Shown here: positions 13,002 through 24,238 of the stretch, piece by piece
How the letters are laid out: every line of letters begins with the position of its first letter
Numbering within the stretch: position 1 is the stretch's first letter
NCBI GenBank assembly: GCA_030374805.1
Contig: JARGSG010000052.1
Location: forward strand, 310,001 to 374,000
Direction: 5' to 3'
DNA from: Gracilaria gracilis
Lineage: Eukaryota > Rhodophyta > Florideophyceae > Gracilariales > Gracilariaceae
DNA: 64,000 nt
The notes under the pieces: model-generated
Told to the model about the DNA's origin: nothing
Database searches by the model: none
What the model saw: only the letters and a program-made list of their open reading frames with translations
Translations under genes and position numbers: made by a program

Positions 13002-14301
13002 ATGCGGGGAACCATTCGAGATATGTTTCCCTTCGTCAACGCCCCCATCTTCTGGCGAAAAGAGCTTCAAATTAATCGAGACGGCGTCTGCTCACGGAAG
13101 TCATCATGGAAACGCATTTCAGTGTTACTGAACGATGAGACCATAATCGCTGTGGATGTAAGAACATCGGGAACAAAGGCCGGTGCATATCAGCCAAATT
13201 ATGGCAAGCTTTTGAGATTATCGTGTCTTTTTCATATAACTTACGCAGAAAGAAATATAGTCACACAGAAACCTTCAAATTGGCTCTCGGCGAAGCTCGC
13301 TACTTGTACCGATGTCTTGACAGATATGGAACACATAACCGCTAAAGGCGTTACCGGTGGTATGCAAGACCCCATAGGGTATGGAAATGTATCAGATCTG
13401 CTGGATGATAGTGCGGTGCTGTACTCTGATGCTCGAGCCGCCACTGAAGCGACAAGACTAACTATTTTGACCAGTTCACGTATCCTTTCTACAAACCTTC
13501 TATCCAGGCTCGTTCTACTACCATCAACATCAGGACAGGATTACAAACTCATGATTGGTGGGCCACATTATGTTCGCTACGAGCTTGGTGCTTGTTCCGA
13601 TCTTCATTTCACTGATGCATCCACCGTAGAAACAACGGGCTTGAGCAAGAAACCCCATCGTACGTACGACACAGCCCTCTTTGAGGAAACATAACTCACG
13701 CCATTTCTTCCGTTACTGCCAGAAATAATGCCACGCCCTACCATTGTAGGTCACTTGAGCCCTCAAATGGCCCGGATACTTGGATGGCCCGAAGCAGCAG
13801 GTGTACCTGTGATTCATGCAGGTGGAGACGCCCTCTTCACGACTAAAGAGGCTGGATGTGGTGAAGTTGGTTCTGGCTGTCATATGTATGGCGAAAGCAG
13901 TGTTTGGGTCGGGCAGGCTAGACTTTACGTATCGAAGAAAGAGAATGCCCTGGCCTCGCACTCGCGTACGCAGCGGATGAGAACGCGACTGTTGTGGCGG
14001 ATTCGGTGGCAGCTGTTGGAGCATGTGCTTCACACGCTTTTGGGCGCCTTCCTGAATTGCGACTTCAACCCCTTGGACCAACTAGCCAGTCGCAGCGATA
14101 TTGGAGCTTCTGGTCTTCTTTATGTCCTGTATATCACCGGAAGACGATGACCTCGTGCTGATGCTGTAGGAGGGCTGTATGGCATGAAGTTGACAACCGA
14201 AAAACACGATATCGCCAGGGCTGTGATAGAGGGCTTATTGTTTGCACTAGCGGATGCGTCGACAGGAATGGCTTGTGATGAGGTAGAGATTGTCGGAAGT
14301 A

Positions 14302-14326
14302 CAGGTCAACACTGTAACTAGTGTGG
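14302..14326 (+). repeat. pogo left terminal inverted repeat
   Basis: 25 bases that are the exact reverse complement of 16328-16352; preceded by TA at 14300-14301. Confidence 0.95.
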
Positions 14327-14425
14327 GTTCTCAATTAGTGTGGTAACACAAATTAGAGTAGGCCACACTATTCAAGGTGACTGCGTCTGGATCTGAGACG
14401 CAATTAATGTAGGCCAACATGAGAT
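14327..14425 (+). repeat. Left subterminal AATTAGTGTGG repeats
   Basis: Variants of AATTAGTGTGG and its complement CCACACTA occur at about 14332, 14351, 14368 and 14401, with the same word repeated on the right side. In Tc1/mariner and related elements such inner repeats often bind transposase; that role is inferred. Confidence 0.6.
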
Positions 14426-14520
14426 CCAGGTGCTTTGGGCGCCAAATACAAATCAGGGTATCTATATAAGAACTTCCTCTGCTCAAACAAGAATAGACAG
14501 CTTCTCCCAAACACGAGATC

Positions 14521-16170
14521 ATGTCGCTCATTGCTTCTCCTTTACTTAGTGCGTTCGCACAGATGCAGAGCAATCCTACCAACCAAACCGAATCATCCTC
14601 TTCTGCAACGACAAGCTCAACCCAGCAGTCCATAGAGCACAACCATCAGCAGAACCAATCCGAAACACCAGATTCATCTCCCCAAACACGCCGTTAACCA
14701 CAACATGTCCTCACAAACACCCAAAGGGCAACTATCGCACGCTGGATGATAAACCGAGCTCTTGCCGAAGGAGCAACGCATATACCCTCTCAAGCAGTCG
14801 CGCAATTCCCCCAATACTTCCGTGGAAGTGCCAAAACCAACCTCCAAAGAGCCTGTAGATTCTGGAAACAACGACAAATGTTAGCCAACGGGCAGGATAG
14901 CATGTCAAGAAAAGGAGAGTTCTCATTCGTACGTGTCACCAAAAATGGGCTCAAGAGACACAATTGTAAGAGCCGCGGCGGAAGAGGACGTCGCATAACG
15001 CCGTGGGTGTTTGCCCTACACCAGGATTTGCTGGACGACTTCAACCGCATGCGAAAAGCGGGAGTTAAGTTCAATGCATCCTTGTTACGCAAGCTCACCC
15101 TCAAGCTTATCGATGGCAAAATCGAGGGTCCCTATCATCAAAGTATGATTGATGAAAGAAGCAAGAAGGCCATCAAGACTCTTATTACCCCACGCTGGAT
15201 TCAATCGTTCATGAATAGATTACATATTGTTAGCCGATACCAATGTGGAAAGCTCATGGTGTCCCCACAGAAACAGGAACAGATCGAAAGAGAGGTCGCA
15301 TACCACCTCGGACAGTTGGCCAGAGATTTCCGTTCCAAAGCCTTGAAGGAAGAGGATGTGTACAACGCCGATGAAACGCACTTCTGTATCAACATGGACA
15401 ATCACAAGACGCTCGCGCTTGTTGGTGAGAAGAATATACGGTATGCAGACGTCGTGTCAGGAGACGATGGGATGACTATGATGGTGCTGATAGCCGGAGG
15501 ACCTAACGGATGCTCGGAAACACCGATGATGATCTTCAAGAACCCGGACAAGAATTATCCAATTCGGGGGCTGCCCGATGATGTTCCCGGCGTCGTGTAT
15601 CGCACAGGGCCAAAGGCCTGGATGGACAAGCACGTCTTTTTGGAATGGGTGAAGGAAAAACGCGTTTTCACTCCTCTTTCACATGGGCGCAAACGTGTCT
15701 TGTTTGTGGATAACGTTAACTCTCATGATGTTACGGAAGAGGTTCGTGCTTCACTCGCGCAGTCCAACACCGAAATCAGGTTCTTCCCATGCAATGCCAC
15801 CCATCTTGTGCAGCCTGCGGATAGTTTCGTGATCCAAAAGTTGAAGACCTATTGGCGCAGGGAGTGGGATGACCATAAAATGAGCTTGTTAGACAACAAC
15901 TTGTGGTGAGATGGTACGAGAGCTTCAGGAAAACTTACTAATCCAGGCAAGCGATACTTCTTAAAGCTTGCAGCGAAGTCAGTTCGGGCTGTGAGTGCGA
16001 TGCGAGACAAAGATGGGGTGACATATGCGCGGAAGGCTTTGATTCACTGCGGTATGGGTTTGAATCTGAACGGGCAATGGGAAGAGCGACAGCTCTTCCC
16101 AGAACTTCAGGCAATCATTGCCAAGTATAGGGAGAACTTCGACGGTGTTGCAGTAGGATCGAGCTCCTGA
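14521..16170 (+). pseudogene. pogo-type transposase, two nonsense codons
   Basis: From ATG 14521 a single frame runs 549 codons to TGA at 16168-16170, interrupted by TAA at 14695-14697 and TGA at 15907-15909. The first part is Ser/Thr/Gln-rich; then a basic helix-rich DNA-binding region (SQAVAQFPQYFRG...) is followed by the DDE_1-type catalytic domain. The three acidic residues are visible in NADETHF (first D), LFVDNVNSH (second D) and QPADSF (third D), with about 36 residues between the last two; FFPCNATHLVQPAD is the classic block before the third. Both stops can arise by one C-to-T type change (CAA to TAA, TGG to TGA). Downstream of the second stop the frame is still clean for 86 codons, so loss of function is recent. 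Confidence 0.88.
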
Positions 16171-16194
16171 TGGTTCCAGCTTCCACCCACACTA

Positions 16195-16327
16195 TATTTG
16201 TGGTGTATGAATTAGTGTGGGCCACAGTAATAAACCCGTTACGTATTTAGTGTGGCTGCTCAATAGGTGTGGCCTACACTAATATCTGTGAAGCCGCTCT
16301 CAAGCAGGGTCTTCGAATTAGTGTGGG
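16195..16327 (+). repeat. Right subterminal AATTAGTGTGG repeats
   Basis: Four or more copies of AATTAGTGTGG(GCCACA) or close variants lie at about 16209, 16248, 16267 and 16315, mirroring the left end. They are outside the transposase gene and inside the right inverted repeat. Confidence 0.65.
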
Positions 16328-16352
16328 CCACACTAGTTACAGTGTTGACCTG
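16328..16352 (-). repeat. pogo right terminal inverted repeat
   Basis: 25 bases exactly complementary to 14302-14326, followed by TA at 16353-16354. Confidence 0.95.
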
Positions 16353-16492
16353 TACCGTGTTTTTGAATGGGGTTAAAGCTCTACCTCTTGGGGCACGACT
16401 ATGTGAAGTTGATGTTGTTGTCAAAGGTGCTGGAGTTATTGTTGCTGCAGTCCTCGAGTTGGGCATCACGAACCGGGGCAAAGCAACTTAAA

Positions 16493-17014
16493 ATTTCTTT
16501 TCTGAAGAAAAACAGCGGAAATGGAGGCAAGCTTACCAAAGATGGAAACGCATTGTATCACATATGAAGTGTTTGTGGAACGCGTGATGCTTGACTCCTC
16601 GGAAACAACAGTTTCAAACCAATTCAGTCAATTGGGGGCGCCTTTGGCGTTCTTTTTGCCAGCGACCTTTGAAGAGACGTCTGTTGGTTTTAACGAACAA
16701 ACTTGTACTCGTTCTGCATGGTTGACAGAACAAGTCGCGATTAGTCATGCAACGGTTCTACCAGCAGAACTACAACTATGCTTTTGAAACCGTTGTATGA
16801 CTATATGACTCTTTCATATTATTCCCCAGACGGCGCTTGGCCAAAGGATAATCTTAATTCTAGAGCCTTGTGACAAAATGGGAATGGGAGAAGTTTTGTG
16901 GAAACTGAAGTGTAGCCACGTCAGTTGCACACACATTTCATCGCAAGCAAAACAGAATCGATCAAGATTTTCACATGATAGTCCAGCTTGAATCAGAAGC
17001 CTGAACCCGGAACA
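16493..17014. other. No recognisable gene
   Basis: One 88-codon plus frame (16521-16787) has no recognised motif; the rest is non-coding. Confidence 0.35.
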
Positions 17015-17509
17015 ATGCCCTCTTTGCGCGTATCTGTCAATGGTGCTGACACCCTAATTGAGATGGAAATGCCAAAAGGTCCAAAGGTGTCCCATCTACG
17101 TTCTGCAATACTCGCGGACCACAGCAATACGTGCAGAAATGTTCGGATCATAGTTCAAGAAAAAGTACTGGGTTAGGAGCGGCTGTTATCCTCACCTTCA
17201 ATTCTGGCATGTGCACTGTTTCAATGCCCCGTTTCCATACCTTCACCGTCTCCCGAGGAGAGCTCGCACGAGTCGCACAGCTCTACGCGTATTCCTATTG
17301 AGAACAAATCAAATGAAGCACGATCTGGGTAAGGGAAACTTGAATAAATATGTGGGTTTCTCATTTTTCAGCTCTTCGGATTCATCATGGTCATATTCTC
17401 GATGGACAAGAACATCGGAATGTCAGAACGATGGCGCAGTGGACTCGCGTGTCACGTGGCTGTAAACATTGTATTCGGCATTCTAGTATTAATCAAGTCT
17501 GGGATCTGA
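17015..17509 (+). pseudogene. Ubiquitin-like/transmembrane protein (Dsc3/TMUB-like) pseudogene
   Basis: ATG 17015 opens SLRVSVNGADTLIEMEMPKG, then VSHLRSAILAD and NVRIIVQEKVLG. This is the pattern of a ubiquitin-like fold, ending in the usual 'riiyxGkvL' strand. A TAG at about 17174 ends the open stretch, but the same frame goes on through a Ser/Glu-rich linker (PSPEESSHESHSS). A second block (17372-17509) reads FGFIMVIFSMDKN then VAVNIVFGILVLIK, two hydrophobic segments like the C-terminal membrane part of Dsc3/TMUB proteins, which act in ER or Golgi membrane ubiquitin-ligase complexes. Between the blocks, 17329-17371 has GTAAGG at its start and a TTTTTCAG end, a possible relic 43-base intron. 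The family call rests on pattern and order, not a search. Confidence 0.5.
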
Positions 17510-20500
17510 AAGTCAGGAGAAGAATAACCGAGATAGTTCCGTTCAGAATTGACGGCAAATGCAGACAGCTGGGGGTGAACATTAGCCAGTTTACTGACTC
17601 ACACAAAAGTAAACGACAGTCATTGACACTGATCACACAGAAACTGGGGCTCGCTTTTTGACGCTAACGACGAACTTAGCGACCGCAGATTCAGGTGTTT
17701 GCTATACCACACCATGCCCGGGGGTCATGATGAGCTTCCGTGAACCGGCACTCGGGATCACAGTGTCTGACACAGCGGTTGAATTGCATATTCATCACCA
17801 ACTGCCAGTACAGCGGTATTGACGTTCCCTTGTAGCACACCACTCTATTCTTATCTGACATCAGAGAGACACACGGACCAGTCAGACCCCAGCACACCAG
17901 CCACGCCGTTGGACTCTGAGCAAATGTCGTTTATTTTTCCCGCCAAAACATTGGCAAAGAAAATGACGGGCGCATCCGAGTTTGGTTCCGTTCCGTGCAC
18001 GATGAAATTAGCAGCCCTGAAGATTAACACCATTTCATTAGATGATCCTCAAGATAGCTGTTTCCCAATAAGGTTTGCCCGGAACCCGTTGGATGAGCCT
18101 GGGCAATGGTCCGGGGTCCTCTCGGCCTTGCATAACAATTGTTTGTCCCATATGGAGTTGCTGGCTGCGTTCCAAGCGCAATAAGAGAGAAAGAAACTCG
18201 AACTGCAGCTAGAGGGTGATCAGAAGGTAGCGATAGCCCTCTCAACCTTATTGCACCGTTGGTAGAGCTACCGAAGGTATAAGTATCAGATTTGAAAAAT
18301 GAAGAGCAAGATGACATCCATACTCCAGCAGTGCAGCCGAAACCACATGGTTTCAGACAGAAATACACTAGGGACATTATTCTAGCTGTGCGCACGCATT
18401 TCACTGGGGCTATTCTACTTGGGCATGTTTGTTTGTAACTTTAGCGGCTTTCAGAGGTGGGTTTCAGTCTGAAATCATTTCAGCTTTCAGGACGTGTGCT
18501 TTGCCACTTTTTATGACTTCGAGATCATGCATTCTGGGCGCTTTTGTTCTCGAGGCGCACAACTAGAACAGTTAGCCTTCTTCATCTTCAAGCCCTTCAA
18601 ACTGCAGGAGGACTATCTTGACTATGCCGTGGTGCAGTCCAAGCAATTCTCGTTCTTTCAGGCACTATCGTCCTTCTCCGTCCATCTTCTCGAGTTTCAT
18701 GTACATATTTTGACCAACTTCTTTCTCGCCTCCAAGCCAAAGATATGTATAAAGATACACTGCTATTGTCCTTCTCCTTCCGCTATTGAAGTTGGAGAGA
18801 ACAGAAAGAGATTTTCGAAGAGGAGATCCATTAATTTTGGAAAACAAAGTTCAAGCTACAGGACACTACTTAATTTGAGAATGGTGGGGAAACAAGTCGA
18901 GTTTGGGGGAAGATAACAGTTGTTGTTGCTAGCGTTTATTGCGAGCAGTTTAATTTGTTAAAGAAACGAGCAATGCACTGAATAAAACCAAGAATAACGT
19001 CAACGACAACCGCCACCACTCAAGCCACCTAACGAGTAACCACGGACTACCACGCGTGTCAGAGCTGTTTTCCAGGCCCACTGCAGGGAGATCACTATAT
19101 TCGCGCCTTTTACAAGACCTAGACCATGATGATGATGAATTTATTTAAGGCGTAACGAGGGGCCTTAACAATGGGTCAGGCCGCTGTCGCCAGTAAGTGC
19201 CCCTCGTTTACAGCAGCGGCTGTGTATTGGAGAATGGTTCGCTCCTAGCGGAGCAGAGTAACGTTGTATTCCAGCGATGGATTTGTACCCCGAAGCGTTG
19301 AACCTCTGTACAGCCCCCAGTTTACCATCAACAGAATGTTCCTAGAGTTCGGCGATTCGGATAGTACCGAGCACAAGAACCCCCTACCAATCAAGGAAAA
19401 ATTGTCTCAGGGTCTGCCACAGGGAGAACATGAAGGACTTGTATGACCTTTGGGTGGCATCTCAAAGACGCTCACCAAAGTACGACAATGCAAGCATACC
19501 AGTTACGATACCTCACCTCGCTGAACGCTATTCAGGGCCTACCACGGGAGACGTTCATCTTTCCTTCTGGGAAGTTCATTGGCTTAATTTCTGGTATCGT
19601 TGGTAGTTGCTCAAGTTTTCGGTGTCAGACGGATAGGAAAAAATGAACAAAGTGAATCTGCGAGGAAACACAAAACGAAGGACAGACGAAGAGGTAGTTA
19701 ACGAATCAGAGACGGTGTGTTTTTGGAGATCTAGTGGTTTTGGGAAAACCTACTCCCAAAACCTGAATGCGTTAGCAAGTAAAAACAATACGAGGAATAG
19801 ACTTACGCGCACACAATAATGGACAACGAAAACGACAACAACAACAAGTAGGAACTTGCCAAACCGTGTGTGAGTGTAGGTGAATATGTGTGAATGTGAC
19901 TGACTGTGGGTATGGTGGATGGAAGAAGGACGTCAGACGCTCGGCCGAGCCATTCGGCAATGGATTTAATACGACTCTCTAGCTAAAGGAAAGCACACGC
20001 TCCGATGCCTGATGAAATTCAGACCACTTAGGCCACGTTCACGATATCGTGAAAAAATTAAGTTGTCTTAAGGTGAAGCCTGGGTCTATCATGGCAATGT
20101 TTTTTCGAAATGCATGAATATGGGGCTGCCGACAGCGGGAAAAAGGTCGTTTTTCTTGTTCCCTGAGTCACTCTAGAACAATTTTGTCAATTCGAGAACC
20201 TAGAAAGAGTTAAGATGAGACGGAAATTGAAGCATTACGAATGAAGAAAGTCTCAACAAGCGCAGCTTGAACCATAACAGATGTCAGAGATGCAAGCAGA
20301 TGGTGTTAATGGTACGCTCTCTCTTGTACGCGTTATCGTTTCGCCTTGCTTTGTACGCTTTACTAAAGCGGCTTTACTAGATATGCGGAAGGTTTATTTA
20401 ATACTTTGGTTGTTGTAGTCCCATGGGTGTAGCAGCTCTACGCGAGCACTCTCGAAGGGCACATTCATTTGTTGTGTCCCTTCGCTCTGATAGTTTGTCA

Positions 20501-21160
20501 ACAATGTGGTTGGTTGGTGACGCGTGACGCCATTAGTAAGATCCCCGTAACTTCAGCGCTAAAGTGGGATCCTCATCTACGGAATAGCACCCCTAAATGC
20601 CTCTCCTCGACCCCAATCTGCGCTGCAAGAGGAAAAATCTCGAAAAAACGTACACCAGTGTCTCGATATCTTCTGAAGCTACTCATACCGGTTATGGGAG
20701 GTCTGATGATGAGAAACTATGTTCTTCAGTCAAAGAAGAATTATAGGCAGCTCTTTCATTCGTTTGTGTTTGTAGTCCTTTTTTGAAGTCGGATTGAGGT
20801 GTTTCTGGGGATGTGCCGCTCGTAGCTGGTGTTCAGAGCCTCTTCCCATCACTGCTCTGCACATATTTCAATATCATGTTTTCTGTTTTGCTCCTTTCAA
20901 AAAGATCGTCCGGATTGATGCACAGCTTGTGAAAACGATCTTCAGTGCCCATAAGAGGTGATGAAGTTTTCGTACTGATTTCGGAGGCCCGAGATCTCGC
21001 CGTTATGACTACAGTTAAAACTGTATCTTACTGCGTTTCATTGTTAGTCTGGAACATGGTGCAAAAAACTTGGTGAAGAAGGAGAAAGATATGTAATAGC
21101 ATTATAGTATTGTGAAAAGGTTTACTTGGCGTTGGTTTTGATGATGAGTGACTAGAGATA
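17510..21160. other. Long stretch without recognisable genes
   Basis: Holds short open frames (17819-18184 plus, 121 codons; 18494-18916 plus, 140 codons; 20469-20786 plus, 105 codons) with no family that I recognise. No repeats stood out. It probably contains decayed host or element sequence. Confidence 0.35.
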
Positions 21161-22204
21161 TCAAGTCTCTTTTTCTTGTTCTGAACGGGCCGTACTTCTC
21201 TCGGCATGAACATCATACCATCCAGCGTGAGATTTTACGGAGACGTTTACAACCGCTGCACACAAATAAATAATGTAGGACACCACTGGCAGAGCAATAG
21301 GAATATCATCTCTCTCCGTGACTGGACTCCATACTTTGCGGCTGTAGTCAAACGCAACTGCCGACCGCAGAAGCAACCCCACCGATGAATAATTCCAGGC
21401 TCTATTGCAACGGTTCTGAGCAAGGGACGCTGCCAAGAAACCAACCGTAGTCCAAAACACTCCGCCTAAAACCATCTGGATGAAGACAAAGTCGATCTCG
21501 CAAACGTGTCTCATGACCTCAAACGGGTCTTCAAGTAGCCACCAACTACTCGCAATAATTGCAGCAGCAAAGCCAAGGTCAAAAACGTTTAGCGCCATAA
21601 CAATCCGTAGCACAGTAAGTTGTTTCGAAAAGTGCAGGAGGAAGAAGGTTGCTATAGTGCGCGGTGTGAGCCCCACACCATTAGCAATGAAGCCAGAAAT
21701 ATATGGGAAGAATTGCAGAGTGGCTAAATCTTCCAGTCCACTCTCTTCAACAAACTCTCTCAGATCCGTGGCTGTTCTCTTCATCCATATCTGCACTCCA
21801 GCGTTTTTGGTTTTAATTGCAAGCTTACCAGGTTCGGTTTCGAGTTTGGCTATTTTGTTGACCAAAGCAGTTTTCTCCTGCCTAAGGACACTGTTCTCGA
21901 CGTAAAGCTTAGAGTTGTGCTTGGTGAGGCATGATAGGACGGCGCTTGGTTGTTCAAAGCGTGTCTTCATTTGATTCGTGTTTTGCTTCATATGAAAGTC
22001 CTACACGTCGCTTCTATGCTGCCTGGTTTGTTGAAGAGCTTCGATGGTATTTGGCAATTGATCAAATTTGTTACTCATATCCGAATTAGTTCGTCGCAGT
22101 TCTTCAGTGCTGAGAACTTTCTTTGGCCAGGGTAACGGCATAGAGGGGGTAGATACAAGGATACAGAGCGTGAAGAAGAGTGTGCCGGCGATGATCTTTC
22201 CCAT
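21161..22204 (-). pseudogene. Coiled-coil, multi-pass membrane protein with one in-frame stop
   Basis: ATG at 22204 opens a frame of 347 codons ending at 21161, with a single TAG at 22001-22003. The N-terminus MGKIIAGTLFFTLCILVS looks like a signal peptide or anchor. A heptad-like region follows (NSVLRQEKTALVNKIAKLE), then four hydrophobic segments: around FFPYISGFIANGVG, IVMALNVFDLGFAAAIIA, FIQMVLGGVFWTTVGFLAA and ALPVVSYIIYLCAAVVNV. The tail is charged. Apart from the TAG the frame is clean, so this may be a recently killed gene, a polymorphic stop, or two genes, the lower one starting at ATG 21991. The family is not recognised. Confidence 0.55.
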
Positions 22205-23169
22205 GATGATCTATGGCATTCAACACTGGGATCGAAATCTCGAAACCAGACGCAGTGAGAAGAAGCATCGCAGAGAACCTTTAGGCAGGCAGCGTTGGTG
22301 GCTGCATAAGAGAGACAGAGAAAGGTAAAAGCAATCGTTAACACGACACCATACAAGCCTTGATCATCAAGTCAGAGAGGCAGCGTATTTGTAGCGGCGT
22401 TTTTGTCAGTTGAGAGCGAATGGGTGAACCATGTGGAACAATTGGCGACGAACAGTTCAAGCCAGAAAAAGAAAAATAGGCGCTGCGGTCCGGTCGGAGC
22501 GCCGTGCAGACTGTGGGTAGCCGTTTTAGCCAACGTCTGCAGCCATGCATGCGCCAATACGCGCTATCCAGCATACATTCACATGCATCTGGACACGAGT
22601 TAAGCTATGATAGGCAGATGAAGATCGCAGAGCACAGCTGATCATGAAAATGGGCGAAAGTGTACATATGGGCGCTTTATTGTAAGGACAAAGCTTTGGC
22701 AGAAAGGCGATCGCCCATCGGCGAGCGTCAAGAAACGAAGGAAGAGAGCAAAATCAACGGCAAACAGTATGACGGAAGTAGATGAGCTACCAAGCGTAAT
22801 GCGGCCAATGACCGTTGCAGATGACAGCCGACAGCAAGAAAGCAAACATCACAAGCGCACAGGCATAACTTCAACCGCAAGCAGCGGCTTAGTTGCAAGC
22901 AACCGGTCCTGATTCGGGGCGTTGGGTAGAGGTTACTTTTACATGCGTGCCGAACGTTACCAGAAAGATTTATCAAATTACACCATGTTGCTACACCAAG
23001 CCTCAGCCCGAGCATCTGCATCTGCACCTTGCCTTACACATTTCTGAGAACGTCATCAACAACGTGATACTGCTTGGAGATCTTATATCTGGGCAAAAAT
23101 TGCTCTACGTGGCATTGGACGCGTTTCAAAACATTGTTTTTATGATCCTGAAACACCAATGACGTGGCA
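22205..23169. other. No recognisable gene
   Basis: Short frames on both strands without motifs. Confidence 0.35.
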
Positions 23170-24110
23170 ATCCAGGACGCCACCGCCTTCGTAAATGACA
23201 TCCTCATTCTCAAAGATCGACACCTTGTATCCACCGGTCTTGATGATTTCACTGCTGTTCCTTCGCAGCAGTTTATAATACACGCTGTCTGAATCTGTCT
23301 TGACCATGTCGCCAGTCTTGAACTGGCATTACTGCTTGACGGCTTGATTCATCTTGCCGGCCATGCCGTAATAGTGCAAAAACACGCCCGTTCCCTTGAT
23401 GAGCAACTGTCCCGTGGGGTGTTTATGCCCAATAGCAGCTTGAACGCCCCGCAAGGGCAGGCCCAGTACAGCCTGCTTGCGGCTGTCATAAAGGTTGCTA
23501 AGCATCATACAGATCTTGTTCATGCTGTAGAGCTAAAGGATGTCATGGCCAGCAATGCGGTGCCATGCATCAAAATCGGGCTTGAACATCGACGCGTTGC
23601 CGCACACATACATCCTGAGCTCGGCAGCTGCGCCACTCATGGCGCTCTGATCCGATGCAATTTGATAGTACAGAATGAGCTTCTTGTACATGAAGGGCAC
23701 GGCCATGAAGGAACCGGGCGGCTGCAGCTGCGACTCGTCCACGATGCATCGCCACACGGAGTGGGCTTCAAAGGCGAAGTTCATATCCAGCAACGCGCCA
23801 TTATACACCAAACGGAGCACCACGTTGACCAGCCCGTGAATTTGATGCAGCAGCAGCATGTTGAGCACGCGATCGCGCGGCGAACAACGCCAGGCGTGGG
23901 AAAAAGTGCGCAGTACGCGGCGCTCGCTGCACGGAGCGCGGCGCTGATTAACGGGTGCGGTTGATAGAGCACGTGGGCACGGCGAGAGGGGGCTCCGGTG
24001 GCGTGGCTTCGTTCGCGCACAAGCGGCATCGTGATCGGCGTCGTAGTCGGAAGTGACGGCGGCGGCGCGCACGCCGAAGACGTTCACGTTGTCGGCGCCG
24101 TCAGGGAAGG
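23170..24110 (-). pseudogene. Acyl-/malonyl-CoA synthetase (ACSF3-like) C-terminal remnant
   Basis: On the minus strand the sequence follows the AMP-binding superfamily: SPRDRVLNMLLLHQIHGLVN (the 'LPLHHxHGLVN' block), FMAVPFMYKKLI, LRMYVCGNAS, GHDIL then stop where the family has Glu, MNKICMMLSN, GLPLRGVQAA, GQLLIKGTGVFLHYYG, then FKTGDMVKTDSDSVYY and SSEIIKTGGYKVS (the A8 hinge and C-terminal domain) and VLDCHVIGV. The TAG at 23531-23533 is in frame, and another in-frame stop precedes FKTGD. The phosphate-loop (TSGTTGxPK) half is not recognisable upstream. These enzymes activate fatty or malonic acids with ATP and CoA. Order and identity of blocks make the family call firm; the ACSF3-like subfamily is a judgement from the HxxHGLVN and VPT.Y blocks. 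Confidence 0.75.
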
Positions 24111-24238
24111 TGCTGTCGCCCAAGCTGGAGGCGACGCTGTTCAAAATGCCGTCACAGCAGCCGTACACCTCGTTTAACCTGTCCGGCGTGACGCTAAACG
24201 AATCCGCAGCGTAGCAGGCCGGGCTGCTGCTGTGCGCG

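Larger units (their letters stand above)
14302..16352 (+). mobile_element. pogo-type (Tc1/mariner superfamily) DNA transposon, 2051 bp
   Basis: The two ends are a perfect 25-bp inverted repeat beginning CAGGTCAACACTGTAACTAG (14302-14326 and 16328-16352). TA dinucleotides at 14300-14301 and 16353-16354 are the expected target duplication of the Tc1/mariner superfamily. The element carries one transposase gene of 549 codons with a DDE/DDD domain of the pogo/Tigger/Fot1 type. Subterminal copies of an AATTAGTGTGG motif lie inside both ends. Perfect ends and only two nonsense codons suggest recent insertion, into an FGGY kinase gene that was already, or then became, a pseudogene. Confidence 0.92.
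13002..16492 (+). pseudogene. FGGY-family (xylulokinase-like) kinase pseudogene split by a transposon
   Basis: FGGY kinases phosphorylate sugars. The plus frame shows family hallmarks in order: IIAVDVRTSGTKAGA near 13145-13190 (the phosphate-1 loop, normally DxGTSGTKA, here with Arg for Gly), VTGGMQD, YSDARAATEA, YKLMIGGPHYVRYELG, FTDASTVETTGL, IVGHLSPQMARILG, then VPVIHAGGDA and YGESSVWVG. The frame meets TAA at 13692 and TGA at 14148 but carries on unchanged to 14300, where a pogo element is inserted. On the far side the same frame continues from 16355 for about 45 codons to a TAA ending at 16492; the post-insertion part does not show a clear FGGY C-terminal signature. Few stops and one insertion mean the gene died fairly recently. 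An intact paralogue may exist elsewhere. Confidence 0.7.
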
